64,000 nt of DNA from Terribacillus sp. DMT04 (GTDB lineage: Bacteria > Bacillota > Bacilli > Bacillales > Amphibacillaceae), in NCBI RefSeq assembly GCF_019056395.1, contig NZ_CP077639.1:1242001-1306000 (forward strand). The letters are read 5' to 3'. The position numbers and the translations under genes were made by a program. Under the pieces are notes generated by a model. That model did no database searches. It saw nothing but the letters and a program-made list of their open reading frames with translations, and was not told where the DNA came from. Positions 16,940-25,009 of this stretch are shown here, piece after piece (within the stretch, counting starts at the first letter, position 1; every line of letters begins with the position of its first letter).

Positions 16940-18700
16940 TTGGATGTACATTATCGGAGCAAGCAATGGGAAAACACCAGAGAAGGTATCCGAGACTTTA
17001 TAGAATTAGGCAGTTGGGGAAAAGGCGGCATTGATACAATGAAAGATGTCACCAAAAACCTCGAGGATGCCAGTGACGCAGTGAGAAGGAACGACCCAGA
17101 CGGCGTTGTCTCCTTCTCTTATAAGAGTGATGAAAATAAGTACCAGCAGCTGTACAAAGATTATAAAGTCTTGGAAAAATTCACAGCAAAAGTCGGCAAT
17201 ATTGTAGAAGATACCATCGATCAGCCCTTTTATGAAGACATCGATAAATTTGTCCATACAGTCCGAGATGCATCGATATCCAACTATACAACGAAAAACC
17301 ACATCGGCGCAGTTGAAGTAACAAGCATGCCCTATGGATACGGTGCCTATTCGGAATATGAGACAGAGAAAAAAGAAATCAACATAGACGATATCCTTAG
17401 CGGGGATAATTATTACGCCGATCAAATTAAAACTTCTTTCGCAGAATATAAGGCCGAAAACCCAGACGAAGATATCAGCGAAGAAGACTACCGAACCGCT
17501 GCGGTCAACACGCGTGCTTTTGAATATGAGTCTATAGAAGACGATCAATTCACCAAAGAATTTTGGATTAATATAGCCGCCCTAGTCGTCACAGTTGCAG
17601 TTACGGTTGTCTGTCCACCGGCAGGAGCGGTATTGGGTGTCGCCTATGCGAGCGCAGAAATGGGCAGCGCTATATCTGGGAAGGACTGGGCATCTGGACG
17701 GGAGCTGGAAACATCAGAGCGCTGGGTGCGCGGCTTAGCGGCACCAGTCGATATATTGCCCGTAGGGAAAGCCGCAACAACCTTCACAGGAACAGCGCGC
17801 ACCACTAATAAAGTGGTCGACTTAGGGAGCGCACTAAATAAAACAAAACTGAGTTCCTCACTAGCAGGTGATACCGCTCATCAAACATCTAAAGTAAAAC
17901 AACTAGTAGAAACAGCAGGACAGCAAACATCATCCAGATTAAGAAACGCCAGCCATTCTGTTAGAAATTCCACAAGCGTTCTAAAAAACAAACTCGGCGA
18001 AGAAGCAATCAAAGTCGCACAAAAGGGAGACGCAGGGATCACAAAAGTACTTAATATGTTCCCACAAGCAAGCTTAGCGACAGATAATGGCATAATGTTT
18101 GCATCTCCCGGTAATTTTAATAAACTAGAAGCAGGGACTACGAAGGTAGTAGATAGACTTGGTGCGGTTTCTAAGGGTACGGGTAATGCAAAGCATCTGG
18201 ATGATATACCAAGAATAAAAGAAGTTGAAGTTAATTTTAAAAGAAATGATAAACATGACTCTGAAGAGTTTGCAAGACAATTGAAAGACCAAGAAAAAGG
18301 AATGAATGAACTTACAGTTGATGAGTATCTAAAAAATCGTGAGAAGTATATTGAACAAGGGCGTGCAATTGAAGGTAACGCTGCACAACAAGCTGCTAGG
18401 GAAGAAGCTTATGTGCAAAAGGTAAATGAACTACAAAGAGAAGGATTAACGTTATCGAAAGCTAAGAAACAAGCTAAGGCGTGGTTAGATACTCAAGCTG
18501 CACTTCACAACCCAGACCAGATAGCGGGAGGAAAGGCAGAAGTAATAGGCGGTATGGGAGATAAGAGAATAAATTCATCAATAGGTAGTCAATGGCGGTA
18601 TAGGATTGATGTTGTTGATGAACAAATCAAGGAATTAGCAAAAAGTATGACACCAGAACAACTAAAAAATAATTATTTGAATGTGAAATTAACACATTAG
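16940..18700 (+). CDS. type VII-secreted polymorphic toxin with Ntox15 (Tde1-type) nuclease tip
   Basis: A 586-residue effector with a TTG start preceded by GGAGGTG. Residues 1-200 are a helical secretion region without a classic LXG motif. Residues about 210-245 are hydrophobic (ALVVTVAVTVVCPPAGAVLG), followed by a pre-toxin TG-like segment (ASGRELETSERWVRGLAAP). The linker ends at SKGT, about residue 413. The C-terminal domain matches Ntox15 (Pfam PF15604), the family of the Agrobacterium type VI DNases Tde1/Tde2: its HxxD motif is H523-N-P-D526 in AALHNPDQIAGG. DNase activity is inferred from the family. It is the only copy here with an intact N-terminus and sits directly behind the secretion genes. 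The segment 17442-18180 is nearly identical to the truncated copies downstream. Confidence 0.88.
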   Translation: MDVHYRSKQWENTREGIRDFIELGSWGKGGIDTMKDVTKNLEDASDAVRRNDPDGVVSFSYKSDENKYQQLYKDYKVLEKFTAKVGNIVEDTIDQPFYEDIDKFVHTVRDASISNYTTKNHIGAVEVTSMPYGYGAYSEYETEKKEINIDDILSGDNYYADQIKTSFAEYKAENPDEDISEEDYRTAAVNTRAFEYESIEDDQFTKEFWINIAALVVTVAVTVVCPPAGAVLGVAYASAEMGSAISGKDWASGRELETSERWVRGLAAPVDILPVGKAATTFTGTARTTNKVVDLGSALNKTKLSSSLAGDTAHQTSKVKQLVETAGQQTSSRLRNASHSVRNSTSVLKNKLGEEAIKVAQKGDAGITKVLNMFPQASLATDNGIMFASPGNFNKLEAGTTKVVDRLGAVSKGTGNAKHLDDIPRIKEVEVNFKRNDKHDSEEFARQLKDQEKGMNELTVDEYLKNREKYIEQGRAIEGNAAQQAAREEAYVQKVNELQREGLTLSKAKKQAKAWLDTQAALHNPDQIAGGKAEVIGGMGDKRINSSIGSQWRYRIDVVDEQIKELAKSMTPEQLKNNYLNVKLTH

Positions 18701-18714
18701 TGGGAGGAGTATAA

Positions 18715-19257
18715 ATGGAAAAATACTTAAAGGATTTCAAATTGCATAATAAAGTTCCGAGTGAAATCATTGAAAAATATAGGCAACTGGTACCTAATGA
18801 AATTATAGATCTATGGAGTAATTATGGATTTGGTACATTTACGCAAGGGTATTTTAAAAGTGTAAATCCAGAGGAATTTAAAGATATTCTGGGAGAGAGT
18901 AGTCAAAGATACAAGGATTCAGTTGTGTTGTTTGCTACAGGTATGGGTGACCTAGTTATTTGGTCAGATGGATATGTTAGACTACTTAATTACAGGTATG
19001 GCGTGGTAAAGACAATTATGTTTACATTTGAATTTTTCTTTCAAAATATTAATGATTTGGAGTTTAAAGATGAAGATTTGTCTTGGCAACCTTATCCCGA
19101 AGCCCTTAAACAATATAGTGAGTTGGATTATGATGAGTGCTTCGGCTATACACCGCTATTAGGATTAGGTGGAGCAGAAAAAGTAGAGAATCTAAGAAAA
19201 GTCAAACTGAAGGAACATATTCTTATAATTACTCAATTAATGGGACCTATTCAATAA
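18715..19257 (+). CDS. Tdi1-like immunity protein (GAD-like/DUF1851)
   Basis: A 180-residue cytosolic protein directly after the Ntox15 toxin, with a GGGAGGAG site. The first half (VPSEIIEKYRQLVPNEIIDL, GYFKSVNPEEF) is the GAD-like pattern and the second half (DECFGYTPLLGLGG, then EHILIITQLMGPIQ) is DUF1851, the combination found in Tdi1, the immunity protein of Agrobacterium Tde1. Toxin family and immunity family therefore agree. It should neutralise the nuclease inside the producer. A diverged, frameshifted copy of its second half lies at 20926-21282. Confidence 0.85.
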   Translation: MEKYLKDFKLHNKVPSEIIEKYRQLVPNEIIDLWSNYGFGTFTQGYFKSVNPEEFKDILGESSQRYKDSVVLFATGMGDLVIWSDGYVRLLNYRYGVVKTIMFTFEFFFQNINDLEFKDEDLSWQPYPEALKQYSELDYDECFGYTPLLGLGGAEKVENLRKVKLKEHILIITQLMGPIQ

Positions 19258-19284
19258 ATATTTCAATGGATAAGAGTCTTAAAG

Positions 19285-19324
19285 AAAAAACACTTGATTG
19301 CATTCAGGCAACAAGTGTTTTTTT
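19285..19324 (+). terminator. cassette terminator 1
   Basis: AAAAAACACTTG pairs with CAAGTGTTTTTTT around a loop containing GATTG and GGCAA. The same stem and loop words recur at the ends of other cassettes. Confidence 0.85.
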
Positions 19325-19358
19325 CATTATAGATTATTTGATCAATAAATACTTACAT

Positions 19359-19452
19359 AAAGAGACCTTATGATGGTGGTACCATCATGGAGTACCCTGT
19401 AAACTTTTTTTATCCAAAAAAGTGTGAGAAACGACCGAGGTGACATTACATA
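19359..19452 (+). repeat. approx. 95-bp intercassette repeat, copy A
   Basis: Begins AAAGAGACCT, contains ATGATG...CATCAT as an inverted repeat followed by GGAGTAC, and ends GTGACATTACATA. A copy with roughly 70 percent matching bases by eye is at 21380-21473. Copy A abuts the point (19462) where homology to the full-length toxin begins. Confidence 0.6.
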
Positions 19453-19461
19453 AGGCTTGTA

Positions 19462-20379
19462 AAGGCTGCGACGGCCTTTACAGGAACAGCGCGCACCACA
19501 AACAGAGTAATCGATGTAGGAAGCTCGCTGAATAAAACAAAACTAAGCTCCTCACTAGCAGGTGATACCGCTCATCAAACATCTAAAGTAAAACAACTAG
19601 TAGAAACAGCAGGACAGCAAACATCATCCAGATTAAGAAACGCCAGCCAGTCAGTGAAGAACTCAACAAGCGTTCTGAAAAACAAACTCGGCGAAGAAGC
19701 AATCAAAGTCGCACAAAAGGGAGATGCGGGAATTACAAAAGTTCTCAATATGTTCCCGCAAGCAAGCTTAGCAACAGATAATGGCATAATGTTTGCATCT
19801 CCCGGTAATTTTAATAAACTAGAAGCAGGAACTACGAAGGTAGTAGATAGACTTGGGGCGATTTCTAAGGGTACGGATAAGCTTACAACTGAAGTAAGTG
19901 ATATAAAGACATTTGTTGATAAGGGAAGACAATTCACGAACGGTAGAAGAAATAGATTAAAGCCGAATATTAGATACCAAACAGGCGAATACGATTACTT
20001 CTATGAAACTGATAATGTTGGTAGAATCTCTAAGTTTGAAACGGACAACTTACAATTAACTTCTAGAGAAACAAGACTTTCCCATAGCAGAAATACCTTA
20101 GGTAAAATAAAAGGAAAGGACCATGCAGGTCATTTGGCAGCCGATAGATTTGGTGGTTCACCTAAGCTGGATAATTTGGTATCGCAGTTATCTGATGTTA
20201 ATTTGAGACAGTATAAGAAGATTGAGGATGAATGGGCTGCAGCTTTAAAGGGGACACCACCTAAGAAAGTAACGGTTGACGTTGAAATAACTTATACCGA
20301 GAAGGGTGTACGTCCAGATAAATTTATAGTTAATTACTTTATTGATGGTAAACCGGGATCTGAAGTTCTTATAAACTAA
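19462..20379 (+). pseudogene. 5'-truncated toxin gene with EssD-type nuclease tip (orphan cassette 1)
   Basis: The frame is open from 19444 (after a TGA) to 20379. Homology to the full-length toxin begins abruptly at KAATAFTGTARTTN (full-length: KAATTFTGTARTTN) and is near-identical through the SKGT hinge. After that the C-terminal domain is different: DHAGHLAADRFGGSPKLDNL, then KKIEDEWAAAL, the signature of the EssD/EsaD-type non-specific endonuclease (Pfam PF13930, beta-beta-alpha-Me fold, catalytic His in AGHL). The secretion region is missing and the first in-frame start (GTG 19654) has no clear ribosome site, so it is probably a silent store of a toxin tip. The immunity gene follows. Confidence 0.8.
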
Positions 20380-20398
20380 ACTAGGGAGAATGATTAGA

Positions 20399-20854
20399 AT
20401 GAAAGAATTTGAAGATAAATTTAGTGAATTCCAATCAGATATGATATCTATTTGCTTAGAATATGTTGAAGATAGAGCCGAAAAAGTGTATGTCTATGCT
20501 TCATGCGAAGAAGGAGTTATATCGAGCAGATTTTTTTATTTAATAAATAATAAATACTTGGAATGTCATAAAGTTAATGATGCAGTGGAGAAGGGGGAGT
20601 ATGAATATGATGTGTCTCCTGAACGAATGCTTGCAGTAATGCGTATAATTAATGAAGATATAGAAGAAATAAAAGCGTTATGCAATGAACATGAAAGAGA
20701 AATGCCAACAGAAATGAAATTAATTTATGATGTCAACAATGGAAATTTTAAGGCTCAATATAAGTATGACTTAGTATATACTAACCATGAAACAAAAACG
20801 GCTGGTCAGATTGCTGATGAGTGGTTTGAGGAGATAAGAAGTAACAATATTTAA
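20399..20854 (+). CDS. EsaG-like (DUF600/YezG) immunity protein 1
   Basis: A 151-residue acidic protein of the YezG/DUF600 family, to which EsaG, the antitoxin of the S. aureus nuclease EsaD, belongs. Visible hallmarks are MKLIYDVNNGNFKAQYKYDL and the C-terminal DEWFEEI. The start MKEFEDKF is chosen because GGGAG is 10 bases upstream and because it aligns with the second copy (33861). It sits 19 bases after the EssD-type cassette, matching toxin and antidote families. It can act even if the adjacent toxin fragment is silent, protecting against siblings that deploy that tip. Confidence 0.85.
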   Translation: MKEFEDKFSEFQSDMISICLEYVEDRAEKVYVYASCEEGVISSRFFYLINNKYLECHKVNDAVEKGEYEYDVSPERMLAVMRIINEDIEEIKALCNEHEREMPTEMKLIYDVNNGNFKAQYKYDLVYTNHETKTAGQIADEWFEEIRSNNI

Positions 20855-20860
20855 TTAATT

Positions 20861-20899
20861 AAAAGTACTTGATTGTCAAAAGGCAACAAGTACTTTTTT
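20861..20899 (+). terminator. cassette terminator 2
   Basis: AAAAGTACTTG pairs with CAAGTACTTTT; the loop has GATTGTC and GGCAA, like terminator 1. T run follows. Confidence 0.85.
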
Positions 20900-20925
20900 A
20901 TACTTGTAATATTATTGACTGATTA

Positions 20926-21282
20926 CGTTAAGAGATATGAGGACTCAATTCTCCTCTTTGCTACAGGATTTGGTGACTTAGATATATGGTCTGATGGATA
21001 TGTAAGATTGTTAATTTATAGATACGGAAAATAAAAATAATCATGTTTACATTTGAATTCTTCTTCTCAGATATTTACGATCGAGAATTTAGAGAGGAAG
21101 ATCTATCTTGGAAACCTTACCCGGAAGCAGTTAATCAGTATAACGAACTGGACTATGATGAATGTTTCGGTTATACACCTTTGTTGGGTTTAGGCGGCCC
21201 TGAAAAAGTTGAGAACTTAAAAAAAATGAAATTAAAAGAACATATTCTCATAATTACTCAACTAATGGGACCTATTCAATAA
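20926..21282 (+). pseudogene. frameshifted fragment of a Tdi1-like immunity gene
   Basis: Bases from about 20926 encode YEDSILLFATGFGDLDIWSD in one frame, which aligns with YKDSVVLFATGMGDLVIWSD of the immunity gene at 18715. The frame ends in a stop near 21034; the homology resumes one frame over at MFTFEFFFSDIYD (21043) and runs to the same C-terminus (IITQLMGPIQ). The alignment implies one missing base around 21025-21040. The first half of the gene is absent. It is a dead relic of an earlier Tde1/Tdi1-type cassette. Confidence 0.8.
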
Positions 21283-21308
21283 TATTTCAATAGATAAGAG
21301 TTTTGAAG

Positions 21309-21352
21309 AAAAGAACACTTGATTGCATTTTGGCAACCCACGTGTTCTTTTT
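21309..21352 (+). terminator. cassette terminator 3
   Basis: AAGAACAC pairs with GTGTTCTT, with GATTG and GGCAA in the loop, followed by T residues. Same design as the other cassette terminators. Confidence 0.75.
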
Positions 21353-21379
21353 CGCGATTATGTTTATTTGGTCTATAAA

Positions 21380-21473
21380 AAAGAGACCTCATGATGTCTA
21401 TACCATCATGGAGTACGGTTGTAATACTTTAACTGTCGAAAAAGGTTCGAGAACCGAGCGAGATGACATTTTA
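21380..21473 (+). repeat. approx. 95-bp intercassette repeat, copy B
   Basis: Counterpart of 19359-19452: AAAGAGACCT, then ATGATG...CATCAT, GGAGTAC and GATGACATT in the same order and spacing. As in copy A, it lies just downstream of a cassette terminator. The rest of 21283-21586 has no gene I can support. Confidence 0.6.
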
Positions 21474-21586
21474 TATAGCGGGGATACTTATGATACTGCA
21501 AAGCACTGAATACTGTTTTGTATGTACTGGTAGAACAGGAAATAAAAAATTACCGTAATTTTGATTTTAGATAAGTGGGTGAATGT

Positions 21587-22612
21587 ATGTCGGGTAGAAG
21601 AATGGAAGATAGATGGAATGACGATAACAAGATTTTCCTTAGGTTAAATATAAAAAAAGGTTATACCCAACTATGTATGGAGGGATTTTAGGAGATTTGA
21701 TTGGTGTCCCAGTTGAATTTAAAAAAAGGGATACATTTAATATAGTTGATATCGAAGGGTATGGTACTTATAATCAGCCGCCGGGAACATTGTCGGATGA
21801 TACATCTCTAACTTTATGCTTACTAGAGAACATAGTTGAAAAAGGAACTTTAAATGATTTAATGAATAAATTTTTATTATATAGAGATTCAGGCTATTGT
21901 ACACCTTTCGGTAAAATGTTTGATATTGGTAGGACGACTAATGAAGCCATAGAAAAATATAAATCTGGCATGCCCGTGGAGCAATGTGGTGGGGATTCTG
22001 AATACGATAACGGGAATGGCGCGGTAATGAGATTGGCACCGCTCGCTTTTCTGCTTTGCAAAGAATTTAATTTTAAGAAGAAAATAGAAGTTATTAAACA
22101 ATATACAGAAATCACCCATTCTCACCCTAGGTCAATAGTAGGATCTATTATATATGTTGAGCTATTAATTAGGTTATATCATAATAATTCATTAAAACAG
22201 TCTATAAAAGGCATACAAAGATTATTTTTTGATAATTTTCATGAGGATCATATATATAGGAGGAACTACATCAGTATAAACGAATTTTTGAAGATAATTT
22301 TCTAACATTAGATAGAGAGGAAATTGCATCTGATGGATATGTAGTTCATACGCTAGAAGCAGCAATTTGGAGCTTGGGGAATTCAAATAATTTTAAAGAT
22401 GCAGTATTAACAGCAGTTAATTTAGGTGGCGATACTGATACTGTCGCATCAATTACGGGTTCGTTAGCGGGCATGATTTACAAAATGGATAGTATTCCCA
22501 ATTAATGGTTAGAGCAAATAGTTAAAAAGCAGGATATAGATAGTCTAATTAAAAGATTTTATGAATTCAGTGCTGATAAAGCAGTTATAGAGGAGTATGG
22601 TAGTCTCTAAAA
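21587..22612 (+). pseudogene. broken ADP-ribosylglycohydrolase (DraG-like), orphan immunity candidate
   Basis: Three frames together give an ADP-ribosylglycohydrolase. The N-terminal fragment (ATG 21587, RBS-like GGGTGA) runs to about 21670. MYGGILGDLIGVPVEF with the Asp-rich SDDTSLTLC follows in a second frame from 21673. Near 22265-22300 the frame changes again, and the C-terminal metal site GGDTDTVASITG follows, interrupted by a TAA at about 22503 where a Trp-Leu motif continues (IPN*WLEQ). The metal-binding motifs are therefore all present but two frameshifts and a nonsense codon break the gene. Family enzymes remove ADP-ribose from proteins or DNA; in antagonism loci such hydrolases serve as immunity to ADP-ribosyltransferase toxins. 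Its terminator follows. Confidence 0.75.
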
Positions 22613-22653
22613 TTATAAATTGTATCTGCAAAGAAAAATTATGGAAACCTAGC

Positions 22654-22692
22654 AAGAAGCACTTGATTGTTAAAATGCATCAAGTGCTTCTT
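22654..22692 (+). terminator. cassette terminator 4
   Basis: A perfect 14-bp stem AAGAAGCACTTGAT / ATCAAGTGCTTCTT with the loop containing TGTTAAAATGC. Same CACTTGATTG core as the other cassette terminators. Confidence 0.8.
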
Positions 22693-22901
22693 ACATATAA
22701 CACAAAAGATGAAGCTCTGTAAAAAAACGTATAACAAGTATTTAACTTACTATTAAACTGTTTGATTGTCATATGCTTTCCCAGAGACTGCCGGAAAGTA
22801 AGAATTAGTCAGTAAAATCGGTGGAAGCCTATCCCGAATGCTAATAGTGATTTAAGAAATTGTAGAATCACTATGTCTGTAACTGCGCATGGGTTATATA
22901 T
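22693..22901. other. non-coding stretch after cassette terminator 4
   Basis: AT-rich, no supported gene on either strand and no RNA structure recognised. It ends where the scrambled toxin remnant begins. Confidence 0.5.
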
Positions 22902-23473
22902 ACACTGGAGAAAATGATTGAAACCGATCAAGCTATCGCCGCAAAAACAAACTCGGCGAAGAAGCCATCAAAGTTGCACAAAAGGGAGACGCAGGAATCA
23001 CAAAAGTTCTCAATATGTTCCCACAAGCAAGCTTAGCAACAGATAACGGTATAATGCTTGCATCTCCCGGTAATTTTATGTTTGCTGTCCTGCTGTTTCT
23101 ACTAGTTGTTTCACTTTAGATGATTGATGAGCGGTATCGCCTGCTAGTGAGGAGCTCAGTTTGTTTTAAAGCAGGGACTGCGAAGGTAGTGGATAGACTC
23201 GGGTCGGTTTCTAAGGGTACGGATAATGTTTACCGTTCTGAATTTGATGAAGTAATAAAAAAAGATTATGTTTTAAATGGAAACTTGGTAAATAGATCTA
23301 TTGTTCCAAAAGGTTACGATAGTGTTAAAGACTTTTTAAAGGTTGTTGACGATAGAACGATAAAAGAATTTGGTTACGACAGTATAGAGGAATTTAAGGC
23401 GGTTGTAGGACATGTAGACGACTACTTAAATGCTTCACCAAAGAACAATATAGTTAATAGAAGCTTTTATTGA
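22902..23473 (+). pseudogene. scrambled toxin remnant with start of a WHH nuclease tip
   Basis: A patchwork of four pieces. Bases 22902-22946 match the tail of the 107-residue partner gene (LEKMIETDQAIAAK), joined at a run of A directly to the toxin middle block (NKLGEEAIKVAQKGD onwards, about 22947-23077) in the wrong frame. Then 23078-23168 is an inverted copy of another part of the middle block. From 23169 the normal direction resumes (AGTAKVVDRLGSVSKGTDN) and continues into a C-terminal domain (YRSEFDEVIKKDYVLNGNLV) that is the beginning of the WHH nuclease found complete at 31285-31891. It stops at 23473 before the catalytic WHHH. Clearly dead. Confidence 0.85.
23078..23168 (-). repeat. 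inverted 91-bp segment of the toxin middle block
   Basis: The reverse complement of this stretch matches 17845-17931 and its copies (the part encoding KTKLSSSLAG through KQLVETAGQQ) with only a few differences. Flanking sequence on both sides is in the direct orientation, so this is a local inversion or inverted insertion inside the remnant. Confidence 0.85.
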
Positions 23474-23825
23474 TCGCCTAATACACTACTCTCATCTAAT
23501 CGTGTTTAATCGAGATAGTTTTCGTCACAAGGATTCCATAATGAATCAGCAACAATAAGATTAGGTTGGCAGGCGCTGCATTTTTAAGTGCCAAACAGTG
23601 CATTTTCTACTTGCCAAATACAATAAAATTGGCTGATTTAGAACAGTTTAAGTATATTGTGAATGTAAAACTAGATTTAAAGAGAATAGTTTCCTTACTG
23701 AAAAAGCAGCTGGTATATTATGTTATAACCACAGATATATATGTTAGGATAATGTAATACCATCCTTCAGACAGTATAAGTTCAATTTCTTAAGTGACTC
23801 AAAATTCAAGATGGAGGTTTTAAAA
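23474..23825. other. AT-rich gap between the scrambled remnant and the M23 gene
   Basis: No gene can be supported. An open frame of 63 codons at 23566-23757 has no ribosome site and no recognisable motif. The 3' end (23811-23820) supplies the ribosome site of the next gene. Confidence 0.5.
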
Positions 23826-24803
23826 TTGATAAGTAGTCTGTTTAAACCGGAAGAATTTGGAGAAATGTTTAAGAACGAGCAATTTGAAGAAATTTATTCC
23901 CTTTCATCTAAAGATTTTCAAGATTTAATTTCGTTAGAAGACTTCATAGAATTATCCATGTCTTTTAATGAAGGTGTAAATTATTACAAACTTGAATTTA
24001 AATCTATTCTGAAAGGATTAAATCATTATATTTGGTTAGACGATCGAGAAAGTAAGGCCATAAGCGTATCTGTTGATAAGAATTTACAAATTCAATCTCT
24101 CCTTTTAAAACCATATGGAGCTAGTGTTGAAAGCGACACTGTCTATACTAAGAATAAGTATAGTATGCCAATAGAAGACGAATGGGTTGTATATTGGGGT
24201 GGAGCTAATGAAATGGTAAATTACCATTACACATATGAAAATCAAAGATACGCATATGACTTAGTGAAGACCGGTAAAGATAATGGAACAAATAAAGATA
24301 CTGATTATCTAAACGAAAATTATTTCGCCTTTAGTAAAGATATACTTGCACCTGAGGATGGGAAAGTTATAAAGGTTATAGACGGGGTTAAAGATAATGT
24401 ACCAGGAGAGATGAATGCGAATAACCCAGAAGGTAATTATGTGATTATAGAGCACGCAAATAAAGAGTATAGTATGTTGGCGCACTTAAAAAAAGGTTCA
24501 ATAAAAGTAAAGACTGGAGAACAAGTCAATGAGGGTCAACATATAGGACACTGTGGAAATTCCGGTAATTCTTCGGAACCCCATTTACATTTTCAAGTTA
24601 TGGATTCTGCAGATCTCGAAAAGGCCAAGTCAATTCGTATCAGGTTTAAAGATGACTATGAGCCTATAAGAGGAGATACTATATCTAACAAAAAAGAGAA
24701 CAAAGATAGTTTTGAAGATAGAGTAGAAAAAGCTGAGAATGCATTAACCTTTACGGATTTCATACTAGCAATTCCTAGAGCGATTGCACAAATCTTTAAG
24801 TAA
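23826..24803 (+). CDS. M23 (LytM) metallopeptidase with N-terminal DUF3887-like domain
   Basis: About 325 residues. An ATG at 23811 overlaps a GGAGG site that is 8 bases before TTG 23826, so the TTG is chosen. The first 95 residues have the DUF3887 layout (EIYSLSSKDFQDLISLEDF). The second half is a LytM peptidase: zinc ligands near H134 and D145 (NYHYTYENQRYAYD), then H220 in AHLKKG, and H253/H255 in PHLHFQV. Such enzymes cut peptide cross-bridges in peptidoglycan or glycine-rich peptides. No signal peptide or lipobox is visible, which is odd for a wall enzyme. Its own terminator follows, then the SDP-like cluster; AT-rich codon use fits an acquired segment. Confidence 0.8.
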   Translation: MISSLFKPEEFGEMFKNEQFEEIYSLSSKDFQDLISLEDFIELSMSFNEGVNYYKLEFKSILKGLNHYIWLDDRESKAISVSVDKNLQIQSLLLKPYGASVESDTVYTKNKYSMPIEDEWVVYWGGANEMVNYHYTYENQRYAYDLVKTGKDNGTNKDTDYLNENYFAFSKDILAPEDGKVIKVIDGVKDNVPGEMNANNPEGNYVIIEHANKEYSMLAHLKKGSIKVKTGEQVNEGQHIGHCGNSGNSSEPHLHFQVMDSADLEKAKSIRIRFKDDYEPIRGDTISNKKENKDSFEDRVEKAENALTFTDFILAIPRAIAQIFK

Positions 24804-24807
24804 TAAG

Positions 24808-24841
24808 AAAAAACACTTTCATTAAAATGAAAGTGTTTTTT
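24808..24841 (+). terminator. terminator of the M23 peptidase gene
   Basis: AAACACTTTCAT (24811-24822) pairs with ATGAAAGTGTTT (24827-24838), flanked by A and T runs, so it may work in both directions. Confidence 0.88.
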
Positions 24842-25009
24842 CTTTGGGACTAAAGTTTGTCCATGTTTAAATGATTTAGTATTAATTAACCATTTCAATT
24901 ACATTTATGTTAATTATATGTAAACTAATTTGGATTTCTATTTCCAATTTCCCGAATATAATCTATAATTCCTTACTGTAATACAAAATTCTACAAGGAG
25001 GTAATACCA

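Noticed and set aside
17006-17548. 180-codon open frame on the minus strand opposite the toxin gene
   Set aside because: Hydrophobic and Cys-rich shadow of the helical toxin N-terminus; no start signal and no motif.
19359-21473. CRISPR-like reading of the repeats in the accessory region
   Set aside because: Only two copies of the 95-bp repeat, about 2 kb apart, without regular spacers or cas genes.
21303-21509. 68-codon open frame after cassette terminator 3
   Set aside because: It translates the terminator hairpin and the 95-bp repeat; its end (DDILYSGDTYD) faintly recalls the toxin's DDILSGDNYY, but the match is too short to call.
23566-23757. 63-codon open frame between the scrambled toxin remnant and the M23 gene
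   Set aside because: No ribosome site, no motif, and AT-rich codon use; might be a fragment of a lost tip but this cannot be supported.
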